This document shows positions 36,365 to 40,053 of a stretch of DNA of 40,053 bases, piece by piece. How positions within the stretch are numbered: position 1 is the stretch's first letter; every line of letters begins with the position of its first letter. The notes below the pieces were generated by a model. The model was given only the letters and a program-made list of their open reading frames with translations. It did no database searches and was not told the DNA's origin. Source of the DNA: an uncultured Spiribacter sp. (GTDB lineage Bacteria; Pseudomonadota; Gammaproteobacteria; Nitrococcales; Nitrococcaceae); NCBI GenBank assembly GCA_937884605.1, contig CALGDM010000019.1, forward strand, positions 1-40,053, written 5' to 3'. Both the position numbers and the translations under genes were made by a program.

Positions 36365-39300
36365 TTGACCGATCCCCTCACGGAATGGATCTCCACCCAC
36401 GGTGAGGCCGTCCTCTGGGCGGACTTTCCGCGCGAGGCGCTGGAGGACGGCGAACGGCTGATCCAGTCGCGGGCGGTGCTGGACTGCAGCCCGGGCGGTC
36501 AGGGTTTTTTTGCCCGCGTGCAGGCCGATCGCCGGCATATCCATTCGGTGGACATCCGTGTGCATCCGTTGCCCTCGCATCGGCCTCTGACCTCGCTGTG
36601 CAGCTGTCCGGCGGGGGGTGCCTGCGGGCATGCCGTTGCGGCGATCCTGCACTACCTCGGGCGCACCGCGCCGGCGGGCCTCACCCGGGCCAACCCGGCG
36701 GTCACCCAGTGGCTTGACCGTGCCCGCCGGTTGGCCGCCGAGTCGCACGCGGCCGCGGCGCCGCGCGGCGAGGCCCTGGTCTATCTGCTCGATCACGACG
36801 CCAACGGCCGGCTGACGGTCACCCCCCAGCGGGCCCGGTTGCGCCGGCAGGGCGGCTACGGGCGGTTGCTGCCGTTTGCCGGCGTGCGCCGTGCGCCCGA
36901 GGGGATGCTGACCGCCGGCGACCGACGGCTGCTGCGGCTTTTGCCCGAGACCGGCTGCCCGGTGGATGCCGATGATGTGCATTTTCTGCTGCAGGCCCTG
37001 GCGGCCACGGGCCGGGCGCACTGGCAGCACACCGATGCGCCGGTGCTTGTCGAAGGCCCTGCCATTGATGGCGGGTTTGCGTGGCGGTCCCTCGCCGATG
37101 GCAGTCAGCGCCTGGGCGTGGATGCTGGCGCCCAACGCCTGGCCCTGACCGCCCATCCGCCGGTGTGGCTGGAGCCCGCGAGTGGCACCTTCGGTGTCAT
37201 CGAGACCAATCTGCCGCCGGGGCTGGTCGCCGAGCTGCAGGCGGGGCCGGTGGTGGCCCCCGAGGAGGTCCCCGCGGTGGCCGCCAAGCTGTCGGATGAC
37301 CGTCTGCCCATCCCCGTGCCCGATGCCCCGCAGCGGCGCCGTGTGGAGGGCGTATCGCCCGTCCCGGTGCTGCGCCTCACGCGGTTGGGTGACACCCGAC
37401 GCCCGGCCCGCGACGAGCGCGGCGAGGCGGTGGCCGAGCTGCACTTCGACTACGCCAGTCATCGCATCGACGCCGAGACCGGCGGCGAGTGGCTGTCCGT
37501 GTTCGAGGGCGGCGAAATCCTCGACTATCCCCGGGATCCCCGCGCCGAGACCCGCGCCCTGCAGCGGCTGACCCGGGCCGGGCTGCATGCCACCGGCACC
37601 ATGGCCGAAGGTCGCCGGGTGCCGGATCATACCCGCGACTGGCGCAAGGTCGTCGTCGAGACCCTGCCCGAGCTGGAGGCCGAAGGCTGGCGGGTGAGCG
37701 TGGAGCGCGGCTTTCCCTGGCGCGTGGTCACGCCCGAGCAGTGGCAGGCCCAGACCCGTCCCGGCCAGCCCGGCTGGTTCAGCTTTGGCATGACCATCGA
37801 GGTCGAAGGCGAATCGCATCCGCTGATGCCGCTGCTGCTGGCCCTGATTCGGGAGAACCCCGAGGCCATGGCCACCCGGCATCTGGACTCGATCGACCCC
37901 GACAGCAGCCTGCTGGTGGACCTGGGTGACGGGCGTCTCGCCCCCATCCCGGCCCGGCGTCTGGTGCCCCTGTTAAAGGGCCTGACCGAGCTCTACGACC
38001 CCACCACCCAGCTGCGCGAGGGCGAACTGGTCCTGCCCACCGGCCGCGCGGCAGTGCTGGAGGACCTCGAGCAGGCCGAGGGCAATGCCCTGCGCTGGCG
38101 GGACGACGCCGATCTGCGCGGCCTGGCCCAGGCGCTCAAGCACCCGTCGGCCGCGACCGAACCCCCGGCAACGCCGCCGGGGCTGCAGGGGGCGCTGCGC
38201 CCCTACCAGCGCGAGGGCGTGGGCTGGCTGCAGCACCTCTCAGAACTGGGTCTGGGTGGGGTGCTGGCCGATGACATGGGCCTTGGCAAGACCCTTCAGG
38301 TGATCAGTCATCTGCTCATGGAAAAGGCCGCCGGCCGTACCCAGGCCCCCAGCCTGATCGTGGTGCCCACGAGTCTGCTCTTTAACTGGCAGCGCGAGGC
38401 CGAGCAGTTTGCGCCGTCGCTGCGGGTGCTGCGCCTGCACGGGCCGCGGCGGCATGCCGACTATCCCCGGCTGGGCGAGCAGGATCTGGTGCTGACCACC
38501 TACAGCCTGGTTGTGCGCGACATTGAACGCCTCCAGGCCCAGCCCTGGCATTTGCTGGTGCTCGACGAGGCGCAGGCGGTCAAGAACCCCCGCGCTCAGG
38601 CCGCCCGCGCGGTGCGCACGCTCCCCGCCCACCAACGGCTGAGCCTGACCGGGACGCCGCTGGAAAACCACCTGGGTGAGCTCTGGTCGCAGTTCGATTT
38701 TGTGGCACCGGGCCTGCTTGGCAATGCCGCGGCGTTCAAGCGGGTCTATCGCCGGCCCATCGAGGATGACGCTGATGACAGCCGCCTGGCGGCGCTGCGC
38801 GAGCGGGTGGCGCCGTTTTTGCTGCGCCGGACCAAGCAGGCCATCGCCAGCGAGCTGCCCGAGAAAACCGAGATCCCGGTGTACGCCGAGCTGAGCGGCG
38901 ATCAGCGCGAACTCTACGAGCAGCTGCGCCTGGGTCAGGAACCCCGCATTCGCGAAGCCCTGGCGCGCCCGGATCAGCCCCAGAGCCGGGTGCAGATCCT
39001 GGACGCGCTGCTCAAGCTGCGCGAGGCCTGCTGCGATCCCCGACTGGTGCGCGATGCCCCGCAGACCGCCCATCGCTCGGCCAAGCTCGAGCGGTTGCTG
39101 ACGCTGATCGATGACCTGCGCCAGTACGACCGCCGCATTCTGGTGTTTTCGCAGTTCACCCGCATGCTCGATCTGATTGGTGCCGCATTGGAGGCCCGCG
39201 GCATGACCTACGCCCGGCTGACCGGCGCGACCCGCGATCGCGAGGGCGAGGTCCAGCGCTTTCAGGGCGGTGAGGTGCCGATCTTTCTGATCAGCCTGAA

Positions 39301-39613
39301 GGCCGGCGGCACCGGGCTTAACCTGACCGCGGCGGACAGCGTCATCCACTATGATCCCTGGTGGAACCCGGCGGTGACCCGTCAGGCCACCGACCGGGCG
39401 CACCGCATTGGCCAGGATCAGCCGGTGTTCGTCTATCACCTGCTTACCCGCGACACGGTGGAAGACCGCATTATGGCCATGCAGCGCGACAAGGCTGATC
39501 TGGGCGAGCGCCTGCTGGGTGATCAGGACGCCTCGGCGGTGAGCACCCTTGATGCGTCCACCGTCGAGACGCTGTTCCAGCCCCTGGGCGGCGAGGACCC
39601 GGCCCAGGACTGA
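36365..39613 (+). CDS. SWIM zinc finger/SNF2-type helicase
   Basis: 1082 residues. N-terminal SWIM finger C79-x-C81-x5-C87-x-H89. A long middle part (about 100-600) shows no motif I know. SNF2 ATPase core: D-D-M-G-L-G-K-T at 636-643 (Walker A), D-E-A-Q at 734-737, S-L-T-G-T-P-L-E-N near 758. C-terminal helicase lobe: G-G-T-G-L-N-L and Q-A-T-D-R-A-H-R-I-G-Q at 1007-1017. Bacterial members move along DNA and probably act in repair or transcription. The TTG start at 36365 is forced: an in-frame TGA lies just upstream, and GGAG is 10 nt before. Complete, stops 3 nt before the EamA gene's stop. Confidence 0.92.
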   Translation: MTDPLTEWISTHGEAVLWADFPREALEDGERLIQSRAVLDCSPGGQGFFARVQADRRHIHSVDIRVHPLPSHRPLTSLCSCPAGGACGHAVAAILHYLGRTAPAGLTRANPAVTQWLDRARRLAAESHAAAAPRGEALVYLLDHDANGRLTVTPQRARLRRQGGYGRLLPFAGVRRAPEGMLTAGDRRLLRLLPETGCPVDADDVHFLLQALAATGRAHWQHTDAPVLVEGPAIDGGFAWRSLADGSQRLGVDAGAQRLALTAHPPVWLEPASGTFGVIETNLPPGLVAELQAGPVVAPEEVPAVAAKLSDDRLPIPVPDAPQRRRVEGVSPVPVLRLTRLGDTRRPARDERGEAVAELHFDYASHRIDAETGGEWLSVFEGGEILDYPRDPRAETRALQRLTRAGLHATGTMAEGRRVPDHTRDWRKVVVETLPELEAEGWRVSVERGFPWRVVTPEQWQAQTRPGQPGWFSFGMTIEVEGESHPLMPLLLALIRENPEAMATRHLDSIDPDSSLLVDLGDGRLAPIPARRLVPLLKGLTELYDPTTQLREGELVLPTGRAAVLEDLEQAEGNALRWRDDADLRGLAQALKHPSAATEPPATPPGLQGALRPYQREGVGWLQHLSELGLGGVLADDMGLGKTLQVISHLLMEKAAGRTQAPSLIVVPTSLLFNWQREAEQFAPSLRVLRLHGPRRHADYPRLGEQDLVLTTYSLVVRDIERLQAQPWHLLVLDEAQAVKNPRAQAARAVRTLPAHQRLSLTGTPLENHLGELWSQFDFVAPGLLGNAAAFKRVYRRPIEDDADDSRLAALRERVAPFLLRRTKQAIASELPEKTEIPVYAELSGDQRELYEQLRLGQEPRIREALARPDQPQSRVQILDALLKLREACCDPRLVRDAPQTAHRSAKLERLLTLIDDLRQYDRRILVFSQFTRMLDLIGAALEARGMTYARLTGATRDREGEVQRFQGGEVPIFLISLKAGGTGLNLTAADSVIHYDPWWNPAVTRQATDRAHRIGQDQPVFVYHLLTRDTVEDRIMAMQRDKADLGERLLGDQDASAVSTLDASTVETLFQPLGGEDPAQD

Positions 39614-39616
39614 GTG

Positions 39617-40053
39617 TCAGCCGCCGCGCATCAGCCGCCAGAGCCGGCCGTCGATGACCGCCAGGCCCACAAACAGAATCCCCATGCCGGCAAACGCCGT
39701 GGACCCCAGTCGCTCATCCAGAAACACCGCGCCCAGGGTGATGGCCGAGACCGGCACCAGAAACGTCACCAGCGACATGTTGTTGGCGCCGGCCGAGGCC
39801 AGCAGCCGAAAGTACATCAGATAGGCGACGGCGGTGCACAGCAGCGAAAGCCCCAGCAGCGCGGCCCAGCCCGAGACCCCCGGCGAGAGCGTCCAGGGCT
39901 GATCCACCACCAGTGCCACCGGGGTCAGCCACACGGTGGCCGCGGTCAGCATGTAGGCGGCGTTCACCAGCGAGGGCGTGTCCTTGAACCGACGGCCGTA
40001 GTGCACGGCAAAGCCATAGCAGATCGTCGCCCCCAGCACCGAGAGCTGGCCCA
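39617..40053 (-). CDS. EamA/DMT family transporter (C-terminal part)
   Basis: The window cuts the 5' end; 144 residues are present. Several hydrophobic spans (for example W-A-A-L-L-G-L-S-L-L-C-T-A-V-A-Y, F-L-V-P-V-S-A-I-T-L-G-A-V-F) and the E-x-L/E-R-L-G motif (L-D-E-R-L-G-S) are those of the second EamA repeat. Reading continues in frame to the window edge (G-Q-L-S-V-L-G-A-T). An inner membrane exporter of metabolites; substrate unknown. Its stop is 3 nt after the SNF2 gene. Confidence 0.9.
   Translation of the reverse strand, partial: GQLSVLGATICYGFAVHYGRRFKDTPSLVNAAYMLTAATVWLTPVALVVDQPWTLSPGVSGWAALLGLSLLCTAVAYLMYFRLLASAGANNMSLVTFLVPVSAITLGAVFLDERLGSTAFAGMGILFVGLAVIDGRLWRLMRGG

Noticed and set aside
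36329-37882. 517-codon minus-strand frame in the SNF2 gene
   Set aside because: Shadow of the helicase N-terminal half; no recognisable protein features.
1-40053. CRISPR arrays, insertion sequences, prophage, toxin-antitoxin or restriction genes
   Set aside because: No regularly spaced repeats, transposase, integrase or defence motifs were seen; composition and gene order are uniform across the window.

Overview
The window looks like chromosomal core sequence from a high-GC, gene-dense gammaproteobacterium. Gene content and order (yggS-proC-yggT-metX-metW-DUF4426; gshB-tonB-ruvX-pyrR-pyrB-pyrC'; rpe-gph-trpE; trpG-trpD-trpC facing a Vfr-type crp next to osmC) resemble, from memory, blocks of the Pseudomonas chromosome. 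The compactness and the photolyase/Cfa locus suggest a small-genome halophile of the Ectothiorhodospiraceae, such as a Spiribacter-like organism. That assignment is inference; no 16S or taxon-specific marker is present. I see no phage, IS element, integrase, CRISPR array or plasmid function.

Layout. 1-4067 (minus): yggS-proC-yggT-metX-metW-DUF4426, a PLP homeostasis, proline and methionine group. 4138-9543 (minus): gshB, a TonB-type protein, ruvX, pyrR, pyrB, the non-catalytic dihydroorotase-like partner pyrC' and a degenerate PyrK-like reductase. 9544-9848: a bidirectional promoter region and a probable 55-residue ORF. 9849-13266 (minus): metK, a clear SAH riboswitch, ahcY and rsmE, forming a SAM/SAH cycle unit. 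13397-19048 (plus): tkt-gap-pgk-pyk. 19029-21417 (minus): phr-purC. 21514-22715 (plus): an SDR and a SnoaL-like protein. 22652-27301 (minus): FAD oxidoreductase, DUF1365, Cfa-type methyltransferase and MFS. Together with phr and the SDR pair, this last group makes a recognisable photo-oxidative-stress/lipid-modification locus. 27358-28466 (plus): moaB and a TetR regulator. 28494-33852 (plus): rpe-gph-trpE-trpG-trpD-trpC. 33853-34491 (minus): crp. 34606-36319 (plus): osmC, rplM-rpsI, tRNA-Gln(CUG), a strong terminator, then moaD. 36365-39613 (plus): a SWIM/SNF2 helicase. 39617-40053 (minus): a truncated EamA transporter.

Most genes within a unit overlap by 4 nt (ATGA, GTGA or TTGA), implying translational coupling. 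Four convergent pairs abut or overlap with no terminator between them. The strongest single non-coding signal is the SAH riboswitch. The most biologically interesting block is the light-damage and lipid locus at 19.9-27.3 kb, which lacks its usual sigma factor/anti-sigma pair in this window and whose Cfa-like enzyme has lost the bicarbonate-site cysteine. The rest is mainly housekeeping, and I did not find a clearly undescribed system.
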